Below, piece after piece: positions 37,465-46,730 of a stretch of 64,000 nt of DNA. A program made the position numbers and the translations under genes. The DNA comes from Geothermobacter ehrlichii (GTDB taxonomy: Bacteria > Desulfobacterota > Desulfuromonadia > Desulfuromonadales > Geothermobacteraceae), in contig NZ_VNIB01000004.1 of NCBI RefSeq assembly GCF_008124615.1, forward strand, positions 62,001 through 126,000, written 5' to 3'. The notes below the pieces were generated by a model, which saw only the letters and a list, made by a program, of their open reading frames with translations, was not told where the DNA came from and did no database searches. Numbering within the stretch: position 1 is the first letter of the stretch; the number at the start of each line of letters is the position of its first letter.

Positions 37465-38880
37465 ATGACCAACGTCATCGTCATCGGGGGCGGCATTTCC
37501 GGACTGGCAGCCGCCCATGCCATAGAGCAGCAGGCCGAAAAGGCCGGTCTGAAGATCACGACGACAGTCCTCGAAAAGGAACAGCGTCTGGGCGGCAAGA
37601 TCTGGAGTATCCGGGACCAGGGCTTCCTCTGCGAATGGGGACCGAACGGTTTTCTCGACAACAAGCCGATGACCCTCGAACTGTGCGAGAACATCGGCAT
37701 CGGCGAGCGACTGCTGCGTTCGAGTGACAACGCCCGCAAGCGCTTCATCTACAGCGAAGGCCGGCTGCACCGGCTGCCGGAATCGGGTCCGGCCTTTCTC
37801 CGTTCGCAACTGATCAGCTGGCCGGGCAAGTTCCGGCTGGCCGGAGAACTCTTCGTGCCGCGCCGCCGCAGCGACGATGACGAGAGCCTGGCCGATTTCG
37901 CCCGCCGGCGGCTGGGCCGCGAGGCTCTCGACAAGCTGATCGCCCCCATGGTTTCCGGCATTTTCGCCGGCGACCCCGAGCAGATGAGCCTGCAGAGCTG
38001 CTTCCCCCGGATCTGCGAACTGGAACGGGAATTCGGCGGTCTGCTCAAGGCCATGATCAAGCTGGCCCGCAAGAAGCGGCAGGAGCGCAAAGAGGGCAAG
38101 CAGGTGGCCGGCGCCGCCGGTCCGGGAGGCATTCTGACCTCCTTCGCCGGCGGCATCCAGGAGCTGACCGACTCTCTGGGCGGGGCCGTACGCGGCGACA
38201 TCCGGCTGGGAATCGAGGTAACCGCCATCCGGAAACTGGCCGACGGCTTCCGCGTCGAGCTGGCCGACGGCGACAGCCTCGAGGCCGAGGTCGTCCTCAG
38301 CTGCGCCCCCGCCTGGGCCCTGAAAACAATGGCCGAGCCCCTGGGGGCCGACATCGATGAGCTGCTCGAACAGATCCCCTACTCGCCGATGAACGTCGTC
38401 TGCTTCGGCTACCAGCGGGAGAAAATCCCGCTGGATCTGAACGGCTTCGGCTATCTGATTCCCCGCAACGAGGGCTGCCACATCCTTGGCACCCTCTGGG
38501 ATTCGAGCATTTTCACCCACCGGGCGCCGGAAGGAATGGTCCTTCTGCGTTCGATGATGGGCGGCGCCACTTTTACCGAAGCGATCGAGCTGTCCGAAAA
38601 CCAGGTGGTGGCGGCAGTACGGGCCGATCTCGAACGCATCATGGGCATCAAGGCCGAACCGGACTTCATCCGGGTCTTCCGGCACCGGCGGGCGATTCCC
38701 ATGTACCTGCTGGAGCACCGCCGGCGGGTGGCGGCGCTGGAGGAGCGCCTGACGGAGCTGCCGGGCCTCTTTGTCAGCGGCAACGCCTTTTACGGCGTCG
38801 GACTGAACGATTGCGTCCATGCCGGCAACCAGGTTGCCGACCGTATCGTCCAATGGCTCAAGTCCCGCAGTCACGGCTGA
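37465..38880 (+). CDS. hemG: Protoporphyrinogen oxidase (HemY-type, oxygen-dependent family)
   Basis: 471 aa FAD enzyme that oxidises protoporphyrinogen IX to protoporphyrin IX. The FAD-binding VIVIGGGISGLAAAHAIEQ starts at residue 4; RLGGKIWSIRDQGFLCEWGPNGF (about 41-63) and the C-terminal LFVSGNAFYGVGLNDCVHAGNQVAD (about 434-458) are the defining PPO blocks. In this bacterial group HemY-type enzymes can use acceptors other than oxygen. Two further heme genes, hemE and hemH, are at 61730-63908, and ctaB lies at 41952. Confidence 0.94.
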   Translation: MTNVIVIGGGISGLAAAHAIEQQAEKAGLKITTTVLEKEQRLGGKIWSIRDQGFLCEWGPNGFLDNKPMTLELCENIGIGERLLRSSDNARKRFIYSEGRLHRLPESGPAFLRSQLISWPGKFRLAGELFVPRRRSDDDESLADFARRRLGREALDKLIAPMVSGIFAGDPEQMSLQSCFPRICELEREFGGLLKAMIKLARKKRQERKEGKQVAGAAGPGGILTSFAGGIQELTDSLGGAVRGDIRLGIEVTAIRKLADGFRVELADGDSLEAEVVLSCAPAWALKTMAEPLGADIDELLEQIPYSPMNVVCFGYQREKIPLDLNGFGYLIPRNEGCHILGTLWDSSIFTHRAPEGMVLLRSMMGGATFTEAIELSENQVVAAVRADLERIMGIKAEPDFIRVFRHRRAIPMYLLEHRRRVAALEERLTELPGLFVSGNAFYGVGLNDCVHAGNQVADRIVQWLKSRSHG

Positions 38881-38942
38881 GAACATCCCGGCACGGCTGA
38901 CAACTCCGCGGTCCGGGACATCCTTCAGGGGGAGGGATCGTC

Positions 38943-40061
38943 ATGACCAAGGAAGGTTTTCGCAAGACCGTCTGTGATCTTCTCGAACTGGCCGACGTCA
39001 GGATCGACGGCGATCGGCCCTGGGACATCCGGGTCCACGACGAACGCTTCTTCCGCCGACTGCTTGCCGACGGATCGCTGGGTCTGGGCGAATCGTACAT
39101 GGACGGCTGGTGGGACTGCGAGGCGATTGACGAGCTGATCTGCCACCTGCTGCGGGCTCACCTCGATGAGAAGGTGACCTCTCCTGCAGCCGTCATCGAC
39201 AGCCTGAAGGCCCGCCTGCTCAACCGGCAATCCCGCCGCCGCGCCTTCCAGGTGGGGGAGCACCACTACAACATCGGCAACGATCTCTACTGCCGGATGC
39301 TCGACTCGCGGATGATCTACTCCTGCGGCTACTGGAACAGCGCCGAAACCCTGGAGCAGGCCCAGGAGAACAAGCTCGACCTTTCGTGCCGCAAGCTGCA
39401 GCTGCACAGGGGGATGCGGGTTCTCGACATCGGCTGCGGCTGGGGCGGAACGGCCCGGTTCATGGCCGAACGCTACGGGGTTGAAGTGGTCGGCATCACC
39501 GTCTCCACCGCCCAGGCCGAACTGGCCCGCGAGATGTGCCGCGGCCTGCCGGTCGATATCCGGGTTTGCGACTACCGCAACGTTGAGGGGACCTTCGACC
39601 GGATCATCTCCATCGGCATGTTCGAGCATGTCGGCTACAAGAACTACCGCACCTATTTCCGCAAGGTCCGCGAACTGCTCACCGAAGACGGCATTTTCCT
39701 GCTGCATACCATCGCCGGCAACACCGCCGCCGTCAAGACCGACCCCTGGATCGAACGTTACATCTTTCCCAACGGCATGCTTCCCTCCGCCCGCCAGGTC
39801 AGCGAAGCCTGGGAGGGGCTGCTGATCCTCGAGGACTGGCACAACTTCGGCCCCGACTACGACCGCACCCTGATGGCCTGGCACCGGAATTTCGAAGCCG
39901 CCTGGCCGGAGCTGAAGGCAACCTACGACGAACGCTTCCGTCGCATGTGGCGCTACTATCTCCTCATCAGCGCCGGCGCCTTCCGGGCCCGCTCCAACCA
40001 GCTCTGGCAGATCGTGCTGAGCAAGAACGGCATCCCCGGCGGCTACCGGGCGCCGCGCTGA
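38943..40061 (+). CDS. cfa: Cyclopropane-fatty-acyl-phospholipid synthase
   Basis: 372 aa, close to E. coli Cfa (382). It adds a methylene bridge to unsaturated acyl chains of membrane lipids. GLGESYMDGWWDCEAIDELI (N-terminal domain), HHYNIGNDLYCRMLD (about 101-115), the SAM motif MRVLDIGCGWGGTARFMAE (about 158-176), SIGMFEHVGYKN and the C-terminal WHNFGPDYDRTLMAWHRNFE are conserved. A GGGGGAGGG ribosome-binding site precedes the ATG. Confidence 0.96.
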   Translation: MTKEGFRKTVCDLLELADVRIDGDRPWDIRVHDERFFRRLLADGSLGLGESYMDGWWDCEAIDELICHLLRAHLDEKVTSPAAVIDSLKARLLNRQSRRRAFQVGEHHYNIGNDLYCRMLDSRMIYSCGYWNSAETLEQAQENKLDLSCRKLQLHRGMRVLDIGCGWGGTARFMAERYGVEVVGITVSTAQAELAREMCRGLPVDIRVCDYRNVEGTFDRIISIGMFEHVGYKNYRTYFRKVRELLTEDGIFLLHTIAGNTAAVKTDPWIERYIFPNGMLPSARQVSEAWEGLLILEDWHNFGPDYDRTLMAWHRNFEAAWPELKATYDERFRRMWRYYLLISAGAFRARSNQLWQIVLSKNGIPGGYRAPR

Positions 40062-40069
40062 CGGCGGCG

Positions 40070-40573
40070 TCAGCGGTTCTTGCGCCTGAAGACGTCGGTC
40101 TTCAGGCTCGATACCCGGTCGAGAAAGAGCAGACCGTCGAGATGGTCGATTTCATGCTGGATGGCGACCGCCTCGAAGCCGCGGGCCCGCACGACCCGGT
40201 CGGTGCCGCCACCATCGGTGAACTGCACCAGAATCTTCTCGGCGCGGGTGACGTTGCCGGTGTAATCGGGGACGCTCATGCACCCCTCGCGCATGGTTTT
40301 CGACCCCTCGGTTTCGAGAATCACCGGATTGATCATCACCAGACAGCCGTGGTTGTCGTCACGCCCCAGCTTGCTGTGCGACACGTCGACCACCACCACC
40401 CTCAGATCGACGCCGATCTGAGGGGCCGCCACCCCGACCGAATGGCCGGCATCGTACATGGTGTCGAGCAGATCGCGAACCAGCCCCCTGACCTCGTCGT
40501 CGAGACGTTCGACCGATCGGCAGACCTGCTTCAGCCGCGGGTCCGGGTAGAGCAGAATCTCTCTGACCGCCAT
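40070..40573 (-). CDS. def: Peptide deformylase
   Basis: 167 aa. It removes the formyl group from nascent proteins. All three motifs are intact: GVAAPQIG (47-54), EGCMSV (96-101) and QHEIDH (139-144), supplying the metal ligands Cys98, His140 and His144 and the catalytic Glu141. Motif 2 has Met where Leu is usual (EGCLS). It follows the GcvR-like gene by 3 bp; no fmt gene is adjacent. Confidence 0.96.
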   Translation of the reverse strand: MAVREILLYPDPRLKQVCRSVERLDDEVRGLVRDLLDTMYDAGHSVGVAAPQIGVDLRVVVVDVSHSKLGRDDNHGCLVMINPVILETEGSKTMREGCMSVPDYTGNVTRAEKILVQFTDGGGTDRVVRARGFEAVAIQHEIDHLDGLLFLDRVSSLKTDVFRRKNR

Positions 40574-40576
40574 GGA

Positions 40577-41116
40577 TCAGAGCTCCACCGGATTGATGCT
40601 GCGCACGGAGACGTCGACCCCGAGGTCCTCCCTGACCCGGGCCATGATCCGGTCTAGTTCCTCGACGCTGATCTCGGGCGGCAAGGTCGCTTCCAGCATC
40701 ATCACGTAGACCGGCCGCTGCTCGCTGCCGATCAGCTTGGTGTTCAGGTCGGTGATGTTGATGCCGCGCTCTCCGAGCTCGCGGGCCACCCGGTAGACGA
40801 TCCCCGGCCGGTCCGAGCCGTAGACCGAAACCATGCACAGATCGCCCTTCAGCTCGGAGCGTTTTTCGCCACCGGGGCGCAGGGTGCGCAGAAAAACCGA
40901 CAGGTTCTCCTCTTCAAGTGGTGAAAAAAAGCCACGAAGCTGCTCGCCACGATCGTATTCCGGGTGGGAGATGATCAGCTGCATGGCGAACTGGCCACCG
41001 AGGATGGAACAGCTCGAATCGGCGATGTTGCAACCCATGTGATAGAGGATTTCGGTGACGCGGGAAACGATGCCGGGACGGTCCCGGCCAATAATGGTCA
41101 GGGCAAAGTGATGCAT
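40577..41116 (-). CDS. GcvR-like tandem ACT-domain protein
   Basis: 179 aa with two ACT domains (about residues 4-80 and 91-172), each opening with the DRPGIV signature (GRDRPGIVSRVTEIL; GSDRPGIVYRVAREL). GcvR in E. coli represses the glycine cleavage system by binding GcvA; many bacterial homologues have unknown targets. ATG 41116 has AGGAGG 6-7 bp upstream and was preferred to an upstream GTG. It is translated just before def. Confidence 0.85.
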   Translation of the reverse strand: MHHFALTIIGRDRPGIVSRVTEILYHMGCNIADSSCSILGGQFAMQLIISHPEYDRGEQLRGFFSPLEEENLSVFLRTLRPGGEKRSELKGDLCMVSVYGSDRPGIVYRVARELGERGINITDLNTKLIGSEQRPVYVMMLEATLPPEISVEELDRIMARVREDLGVDVSVRSINPVEL

Positions 41117-41297
41117 CGGACTCCTCCTGTGCGGCAAAAGGGATCATGAAGAATCGGCCGGACGGCTCCGGTCGCCCGGACATGCTTCTGCTGTCCCTTT
41201 CTAGCATGCCGGCAGGTCAATTGCCAGCAGCCGTGCCTGCCGAAGGCTGAAAAGGATACAGGTCCGGTAACTGTCGCGATCGAAGCTGGTGGGAGAT

Positions 41298-41762
41298 TCA
41301 GACCTGCCTATTGGTCGATTCGGAAGTAGAGGCGGTGACAATGGTCGCGGCGCAACAGGCAGGGATGCTGATGCCCATGCGCCCCTCCATCTGCACCGTC
41401 GCCGACCACTCGATGCGGGTAGCGCTGGCCGGAGCCTTCCAGCTGAAGACAAAGAGGCAACCCTTTTCGCCGAGATCGGACCTGACGGGCGCCTCGAACT
41501 CATAGGTCATGCCGCTGCGAACATCCTCCCCCCGCAGCAGCAGCATACCCTGGCCGCTTTTGCCGCCGATGTTGCGCAGCCGCACGCAGAGATCGACGGT
41601 TCCCTTCACCGGCAGCTGCAGCGGAACGTTCAGTTCGAGTACCGGCGCCCACCGGCTGTCGGTGAAGGGGTCGCCCTGGTCGAGAGGCCTGCTCCCCCGA
41701 CCGATGAAGGTACCGGCCAGAGCGCCCTTGAGATAATCCTGGAAATTCTGCTGTTCCGACAT
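41298..41762 (-). CDS. Conserved protein of unknown function
   Basis: 154 aa from ATG 41762 (GAGGA 6 bp upstream; another ATG at 41774 also has a ribosome-binding site). It starts with MSEQQNFQDYLKGALAGTFI, then a beta-rich region with LELNVPLQLPVKGTVDLCVRL and a second half ending in CCAATIVTAS. No catalytic motif, signal peptide or membrane segment. Not recognised. It might be a PilZ-like or carbohydrate-binding-like beta fold, but that is a guess. Confidence 0.6.
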   Translation of the reverse strand: MSEQQNFQDYLKGALAGTFIGRGSRPLDQGDPFTDSRWAPVLELNVPLQLPVKGTVDLCVRLRNIGGKSGQGMLLLRGEDVRSGMTYEFEAPVRSDLGEKGCLFVFSWKAPASATRIEWSATVQMEGRMGISIPACCAATIVTASTSESTNRQV

Positions 41763-41951
41763 GCGATTCCTCATCCCCCCTCCGCTCTGCCGGCTTGCAG
41801 TAAACGGGCCAAGAGAAGAAAGAGCGGTATCGTCACGGAAATTTCCATATACGCCCCCTTTTTGCCGGACTCTCCGGGCCGACGGCGGCATGAAAGGAAG
41901 TGATCAACGCCATATGACGCAACCGGATCAGGGCAAATTACCAAACAGAGA

Positions 41952-42848
41952 TCAGCCAAACAGCCGATCGGCCAGCAGGCAGGCCAAAACCAGCGCCATG
42001 AACATGTTCACCCGCACAAAGAGCGGCCTCAGCTCGCCACGCCGGATCTGACGCCAGAGACCGTACAGCAGCCAGCTGCCGAGAACCGGCAGCAGCGCCC
42101 GGACCAAAGCCCCCCGGACGGGACCGAACCCGGCAAGGATGGCCGTTCCGACGGTGGCGGCAAGAACCCAGGCGGCGACAACCCGTCGCATCCCGGCCGC
42201 GTCGAGCCGGTCGGCCAGCACGGGCAGTCCCGCCCGGCGATAGTCCTGCCGGCAACGGAGGGACAGAAGCAGAAAGTGCGGAATCTGCCAGATGGCCAGC
42301 AGGGCCGCCAGCAACAGTATGCCGCCCTGTTCGAGTGATCCGCCGGCAACCAGCCAGCCGATCAGCGGTGGCAGGGCGCCGCACAGGGCGCCCGGAAGGA
42401 TAGCGAACGCGGTTTTCGGCTTCAGGGGAGTGTAGATGCCGTTGTAGAGCAGAAGTGCCAGCAACCCCAACCCCAGAGCCGCAGGCGACGGCAGCAGGAG
42501 CGACACGCCGGCCAGCAGCGCAAGAACCGCCAGCAGCAGAGCCGGCGCCGGGGTCACCCGTCCCGTCGCCAAGGGCCTGTCGCGGGTCCGCTCCATCCTC
42601 GCGTCGAGATGACGTTCCTGGACCTGGTTGAGCAGGGTGCCGGCGATGCCGAGCAGCCCCACCGCCAGGCTCGCCCACAGCACCGGCGCCGCCTGCTGCA
42701 CTCCCGGCGCCAGCAGGGCTCCGGTCAGGGCCGAGGCACAGACCATCGCCAGCAGCCGCGGCCGCAGCAGCAAACGCCATTCGGCCGCCGTAAGACGAAA
42801 GAGACCGACAGGTGCCGTCTCCGGCTGCGCTCTGCTTTTTTCGCTCAT
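41952..42848 (-). CDS. ctaB: Protoheme IX farnesyltransferase
   Basis: 298 aa with about eight membrane helices; it converts heme B to heme O for the oxidase. The UbiA-family acidic motif NQVQERHLDARMERTRDRPLATG (about residues 72-94) is exact for the heme O synthase group, and LYNGIYTPLKPKT (about 133-145) is the second conserved loop. ATG 42848 overlaps the coxB stop (ATGA). Longer frames through this region are out-of-frame overlaps. No heme A synthase gene (ctaA) is in the cluster. Confidence 0.93.
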   Translation of the reverse strand: MSEKSRAQPETAPVGLFRLTAAEWRLLLRPRLLAMVCASALTGALLAPGVQQAAPVLWASLAVGLLGIAGTLLNQVQERHLDARMERTRDRPLATGRVTPAPALLLAVLALLAGVSLLLPSPAALGLGLLALLLYNGIYTPLKPKTAFAILPGALCGALPPLIGWLVAGGSLEQGGILLLAALLAIWQIPHFLLLSLRCRQDYRRAGLPVLADRLDAAGMRRVVAAWVLAATVGTAILAGFGPVRGALVRALLPVLGSWLLYGLWRQIRRGELRPLFVRVNMFMALVLACLLADRLFG

Positions 42849-44074
42849 TGCAGGTTTTCGAGCCATTCGACAATCGCCTCGATCTCTTCGGCCGAGAGCC
42901 GCGGATAGGGCGGCATCACCGGCGGATAGCCCTCGGCGACATCGGCATTCGGTTCTCTCAGGGCGCGGGTGACATAGTCCTCGTCGGCCCGCAGGGTCCG
43001 CCCGCCCTCGAGCCGGCGTTCGCTACCGTAAAGCCCCTTGAAGCTCGGTCCGACCTTGCGGCTGCCGTCCGTCGAATGACAGCCGAGACACCCCTGCCGG
43101 CGGACGATTGCGGCCCCGTCGAGGCGGGGCTTCGTTCCGGAGTCGGCCGGGGGATTGCCCGGCCGGCCGATGCGCGACAGGTAGCCGATGATCTCCCGCA
43201 GCTCCCGCGCGGATATCTTCCCTTCGTAGCCGGGCATCACCGGCGGATAGCCGACAACGACATCGGCGCCGGGTGTGAGGATCGACCGCTCCAGGTAGCC
43301 GTCGTCACTGGTCAGAGTCCGCTCCTTGCCCTCGGTGATCACCCTCACCTGCCGGCCGCCGATCCCCTTGAAACTCGGCCCGACCAGCTTGCTGCCATCG
43401 AGGCTGTGACAGCTGAGGCAGCCGTACCGGGCCAGCAGCTCGCGCCCCTTCTCCGTCTCCTTCGCCCCGTCCATGCCGGCCAGCCACTCCTCGAATTCGG
43501 CCGGCGACACCGCCTCAACTGTAGTGTGCATGTCGGCATGGCCGATGCCGCAGTATTCGGCGCAGAAGATGTCGTAGGAGCCCTCCTCCCCGGCAACGAA
43601 CCAGACGTAGTTTTCCATCCCCGGCACCGTGTCGCGCTTGATGCGGAAGGCCGGGACATAGAAGGCGTGCAGCACATCGGCAGAGAGCAGCCTGACCTTG
43701 ACCGGCCTGCCCGCCGGAACGAACAGACGGTCGCTGTGCCGGCCACCGGGATATTCGAAATCCCAGGACCACATGCGGGCGGTGGCGGTCACCTCCATGG
43801 CGTCCGGCGGCACATTGCGCAGGGCCAGATAGCCGGCCCAGCCGAAATAGAACATCGCCATGACGATGACGGTCGGCACCACGATCCAGATGACTTCGAG
43901 GGTCAGGTTGCTGTCGACCTGCGAAGTCGGCTCGGGACAGCGCGAACGCCGGTAGCGGATGACGAACCAGATCATGGTCGCGGTAATACCCAGCAGCATC
44001 ACTGCGGAAATCCCGAGTATGAACCAGAACACGGGATCGACGGCTTCCTGGGTCGTGATCAAGGCCGGATTCAC
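42845..44074 (-). CDS. coxB: Cytochrome c oxidase subunit II with two fused cytochrome c domains
   Basis: 409 aa. Two TM helices (about 15-40 and 58-80) precede the cupredoxin CuA domain with CAEYCGIGHADM (Cys171, Cys175, His179, Met182). Then two tandem cytochrome c domains: heme 1 GCLSCH (Cys219, Cys222, His223; Met280 in PPVMPGY) and heme 2 GCLGCH (Cys329, Cys332, His333; Met387 in PPVMPPY). The two domains are similar throughout, indicating duplication. Most caa3 subunit II proteins carry only one cytochrome domain. No cleavable signal peptide is evident. Confidence 0.95.
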   Translation of the reverse strand: MNPALITTQEAVDPVFWFILGISAVMLLGITATMIWFVIRYRRSRCPEPTSQVDSNLTLEVIWIVVPTVIVMAMFYFGWAGYLALRNVPPDAMEVTATARMWSWDFEYPGGRHSDRLFVPAGRPVKVRLLSADVLHAFYVPAFRIKRDTVPGMENYVWFVAGEEGSYDIFCAEYCGIGHADMHTTVEAVSPAEFEEWLAGMDGAKETEKGRELLARYGCLSCHSLDGSKLVGPSFKGIGGRQVRVITEGKERTLTSDDGYLERSILTPGADVVVGYPPVMPGYEGKISARELREIIGYLSRIGRPGNPPADSGTKPRLDGAAIVRRQGCLGCHSTDGSRKVGPSFKGLYGSERRLEGGRTLRADEDYVTRALREPNADVAEGYPPVMPPYPRLSAEEIEAIVEWLENLQ

Positions 44075-44158
44075 GTTTCTCGTCCCTTTGCGTGAAGATG
44101 GATCAATTCCGGAAATTCTGAATACTGAGTTCCGGCCACAGAAATCCAGCTTCTCCGG

Positions 44159-44452
44159 CTAGCGGTACAACACATCGAAAAAGGTAAAGCCGATGAACAC
44201 GGTCAGGGTGACGACGGCGACCAGCAGAAAGAGCCTGAACAGCCGGTTCTCGTATTTCATGTGCATGAAGAACCCGATCACCAGCACCGACTTGCTGCAG
44301 GCGATCACCAGCGCCACCCAGATATTCAGAGCGCCGAGATCAATGCGCGAAGCGGCCACCGTCATGATGGTCAGGGTCAGCAGCGCCGCCCAGACGGCCA
44401 CCAGAGTCGCATAGGGGACAATATGTCCCTTGTCATGTTCGTTCATCGCCAC
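44159..44452 (-). CDS. Cytochrome c oxidase subunit IV (caa3-type)
   Basis: 97 aa with three membrane helices. The pattern HIVPYATLVAVWAALLTLTI and MHMKYENRLFRLFLLVA match the COX4_pro/CtaF group. GTG 44452 has GGGAG 8 bp upstream; ATG 44446 is the alternative. It lies between ctaE and coxB, separated from coxB by 84 bp. Confidence 0.85.
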   Translation of the reverse strand: MAMNEHDKGHIVPYATLVAVWAALLTLTIMTVAASRIDLGALNIWVALVIACSKSVLVIGFFMHMKYENRLFRLFLLVAVVTLTVFIGFTFFDVLYR

Positions 44453-44476
44453 ATCTTTCTCCCGCTCCCGGCCTCA

Positions 44477-45100
44477 TCAAAGGATGAGATAGTAGAGTGG
44501 AAAGATGAAAATCCAGATCAGATCGACCAGATGCCAGTAGAGCCCGGCGTTCTCCAGAGTGACGTAGTCCTCGGGATTGACCTTGCCCCGGCGGATCAGC
44601 AGCAGCACCCAGCCCATCATCACCATCCCGACCAGTACGTGAATGCCGTGCAGACCGGTGGTCAGGTAGTAGATGCTGAAAAAGACCTGCTCGCCGGCCG
44701 GCAGCTCCTTCAGCTGCGGCGAGCTGGGGTAGATGCCGTGGTGGATCTTGGCACTCCATTCGAAATACTTGTTGACCAGAAAACAGAAGGCCATGGCGAC
44801 GGTCACCCCGACCAGGCCCATCGTCTGGCGGACCCGGCCGCGCTGCAGGGCGGTGATCGCCATCGCCACGCTCAGGCTGCTGGTCAGCAGTACCAGGGTG
44901 TTACCGCCGCCGAACCAGACATTGAGCTGCTCGCCACCTAGCCGGAATCCCTCCGGGTAGCGCTGCAGATAGACGGCGTAGAGGATGAACAGGCCACCGA
45001 ACAGCAGCACCTCGGTGAACAGAAACAGCCACATGCCGAGCTTGGCGCCGGTGTAGTCCTTCGGATGCGCGGCCTGCGTCGCAGGTGACGATTCACTCAT
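44477..45100 (-). CDS. ctaE: Cytochrome c oxidase subunit III
   Basis: 207 aa with five hydrophobic segments, the short caa3-type form. YTGAKLGMWLFLFTEVLLFGGLF (about 16-38) and the conserved TGLHGIHVLVGMVMMGWV (about 147-164) and LYWHLVDLIWIFIFPLYY near the C-terminus are typical. The start directly abuts the ctaD stop. Confidence 0.94.
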   Translation of the reverse strand: MSESSPATQAAHPKDYTGAKLGMWLFLFTEVLLFGGLFILYAVYLQRYPEGFRLGGEQLNVWFGGGNTLVLLTSSLSVAMAITALQRGRVRQTMGLVGVTVAMAFCFLVNKYFEWSAKIHHGIYPSSPQLKELPAGEQVFFSIYYLTTGLHGIHVLVGMVMMGWVLLLIRRGKVNPEDYVTLENAGLYWHLVDLIWIFIFPLYYLIL

Positions 45101-46723
45101 CTACAACCCCGCCTTCCTGAAGTCATAGGGCCCGTGGGTCACTTCCGGCTCATGGTCGAAATTCTCCAGCGGCGGCGGCGAACTGGTCTGCCATTCGAGA
45201 CTGGCGCCGCCCCAGGGATTGGCGCCGGCCGGCTCGCCGCGCAGCAGACCGCGGAAGATGTTGACGAACATGATGACCAGCCCCAGCACCAGAATCCAGG
45301 AACCGATGGTCGAAAGCTGGTTCCAGAAGGTGAACTTCGGCAGATAGTCGTAGTAGCGGCGCGGCATCCCTTCGACGCCGACGATCATCATCGACATGTA
45401 GAGCACGATGAAACCGAAGGTCAGCAATGCCCAGCCCCAGACCGCCGCCTTCCTGCTATACATCCGGCCGTAGATCTTCGGCAGCCAGTAGTGCATGGCG
45501 GCGAAATAGGCGAAGCCGGTGCCGCCGAACATGACGAAATGGAAATGTCCGACCACGAAATAGGTGTCGTGCACGTGCACGTCGGTCGCCGCCGCGCCGA
45601 GCACCAGCCCGGTCAGGCCGCCAATGGAGAAGAGAAAGATGAAGGAGAGGGCGAACAGCAGCGGCGGATCGAGGGCGATCGACCCCTTGTAGAGGGTCGC
45701 CACCCAGTTGAAGACCTTGATCGCCGAGGGGATGGCGACCAGAAAGGTCAGCAGCGAGAAAACCATCACCGCAGTGTCGGACATGCCGCTGGTGACCATG
45801 TGGTGCGCCCAGACCACCGAACCGGCGCCGGCGATCGCCAGCGAGGAGATGGCGATCGCCTTGTAGCCGAACACCGGCTTGCGGGCGAAGACCGGAATGA
45901 TGTCGGTAACCACCCCCATCGCCGGCAGGATCATGATGTAGACCGCGGGGTGGGAGTAGATCCAGAACAGGTGCTGGTACATGATCGGATCGCCGCCGCG
46001 GGTCGGATCGAACAGGCCGGTGCCGATCACCCGCTCGGCAAAGATCAGCAGTACGGTGATGCCGAGCACCGGAGTCGCCAGCACCTGCACCCAGGCGGTG
46101 GCATAGAGCGCCCAGGTGAACAGCGGAATGCGCATCCAGGTCATCCCCGGGGCGCGCAGGCGGTGGATGGTGACCAGAAAGTTCAGGCCGGTGAGGATGC
46201 CGGAAAAACCGATGATGAAGACCGCCAGGGTGGCCAGCGAGACGTTGGTGGTGGTCCGCACCGAAAAGGGAACGTAGAAGGTCCAGCCGGTGTCCGGCGC
46301 CCCGCCGGCGGTAAAGAGCGATGTCAGCGCCATGATCGCGCCGATGGCGTAGAGCCACCAGGAGAGCAGGTTCAGCCGGGGAAAGGCGACATCCTCGGCA
46401 CCGATCTGGATCGGCATCACCAGGTTGCCGAAGGCGGCCGGAATACCGGGAATGATGAAGAGGAAGATCATCACCACCCCGTGCAGGGTGAACAGCGCGT
46501 TGTACTGCTGGGGAGTGAAGAGGTCGGCCCCCGGCGCAAACAATTCGAGCCGCAGGGCCAGGCCGAGCAGCACCCCGACGCAGAAGAATGCCAGGGTGGA
46601 ATAGAAATAGAGCAGGCCGATCCGCTTGTGGTCGGTGGAGAAGACCCAGGTGCCGATGCCGCGCCGCCCGCCCGAAGCGTCCCAGAAGCCGCGTTGCCCA
46701 CTGACCGATGCCGCCTGGTTCAT
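45101..46723 (-). CDS. ctaD: Cytochrome c oxidase subunit I, A2-type
   Basis: 540 aa, twelve helices. Heme and CuB ligands are in TLHGVVMIFLFIIP, WIYSHPAVYIMILPAMG (His and the cross-linked Tyr), SVVWAHHMVTSGM and HFHFVMFGG. The motif YSHPAV in place of GHPEV, with no Glu, is the mark of A2-type (Thermus-like) heme-copper oxidases, in which the proton channel uses Tyr and Ser. The K-channel region (HDTYFVVGHFH) is conserved. GAGG precedes the ATG. The protein pumps protons while reducing oxygen. Confidence 0.97.
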   Translation of the reverse strand: MNQAASVSGQRGFWDASGGRRGIGTWVFSTDHKRIGLLYFYSTLAFFCVGVLLGLALRLELFAPGADLFTPQQYNALFTLHGVVMIFLFIIPGIPAAFGNLVMPIQIGAEDVAFPRLNLLSWWLYAIGAIMALTSLFTAGGAPDTGWTFYVPFSVRTTTNVSLATLAVFIIGFSGILTGLNFLVTIHRLRAPGMTWMRIPLFTWALYATAWVQVLATPVLGITVLLIFAERVIGTGLFDPTRGGDPIMYQHLFWIYSHPAVYIMILPAMGVVTDIIPVFARKPVFGYKAIAISSLAIAGAGSVVWAHHMVTSGMSDTAVMVFSLLTFLVAIPSAIKVFNWVATLYKGSIALDPPLLFALSFIFLFSIGGLTGLVLGAAATDVHVHDTYFVVGHFHFVMFGGTGFAYFAAMHYWLPKIYGRMYSRKAAVWGWALLTFGFIVLYMSMMIVGVEGMPRRYYDYLPKFTFWNQLSTIGSWILVLGLVIMFVNIFRGLLRGEPAGANPWGGASLEWQTSSPPPLENFDHEPEVTHGPYDFRKAGL

Positions 46724-46730
46724 AAACGCC

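Noticed and set aside
41938-42873. A 311-aa reading frame overlapping ctaB
   Set aside because: It is Ala/Gly/Arg-rich without family motifs, while the other frame encodes all heme O synthase motifs and eight helices.
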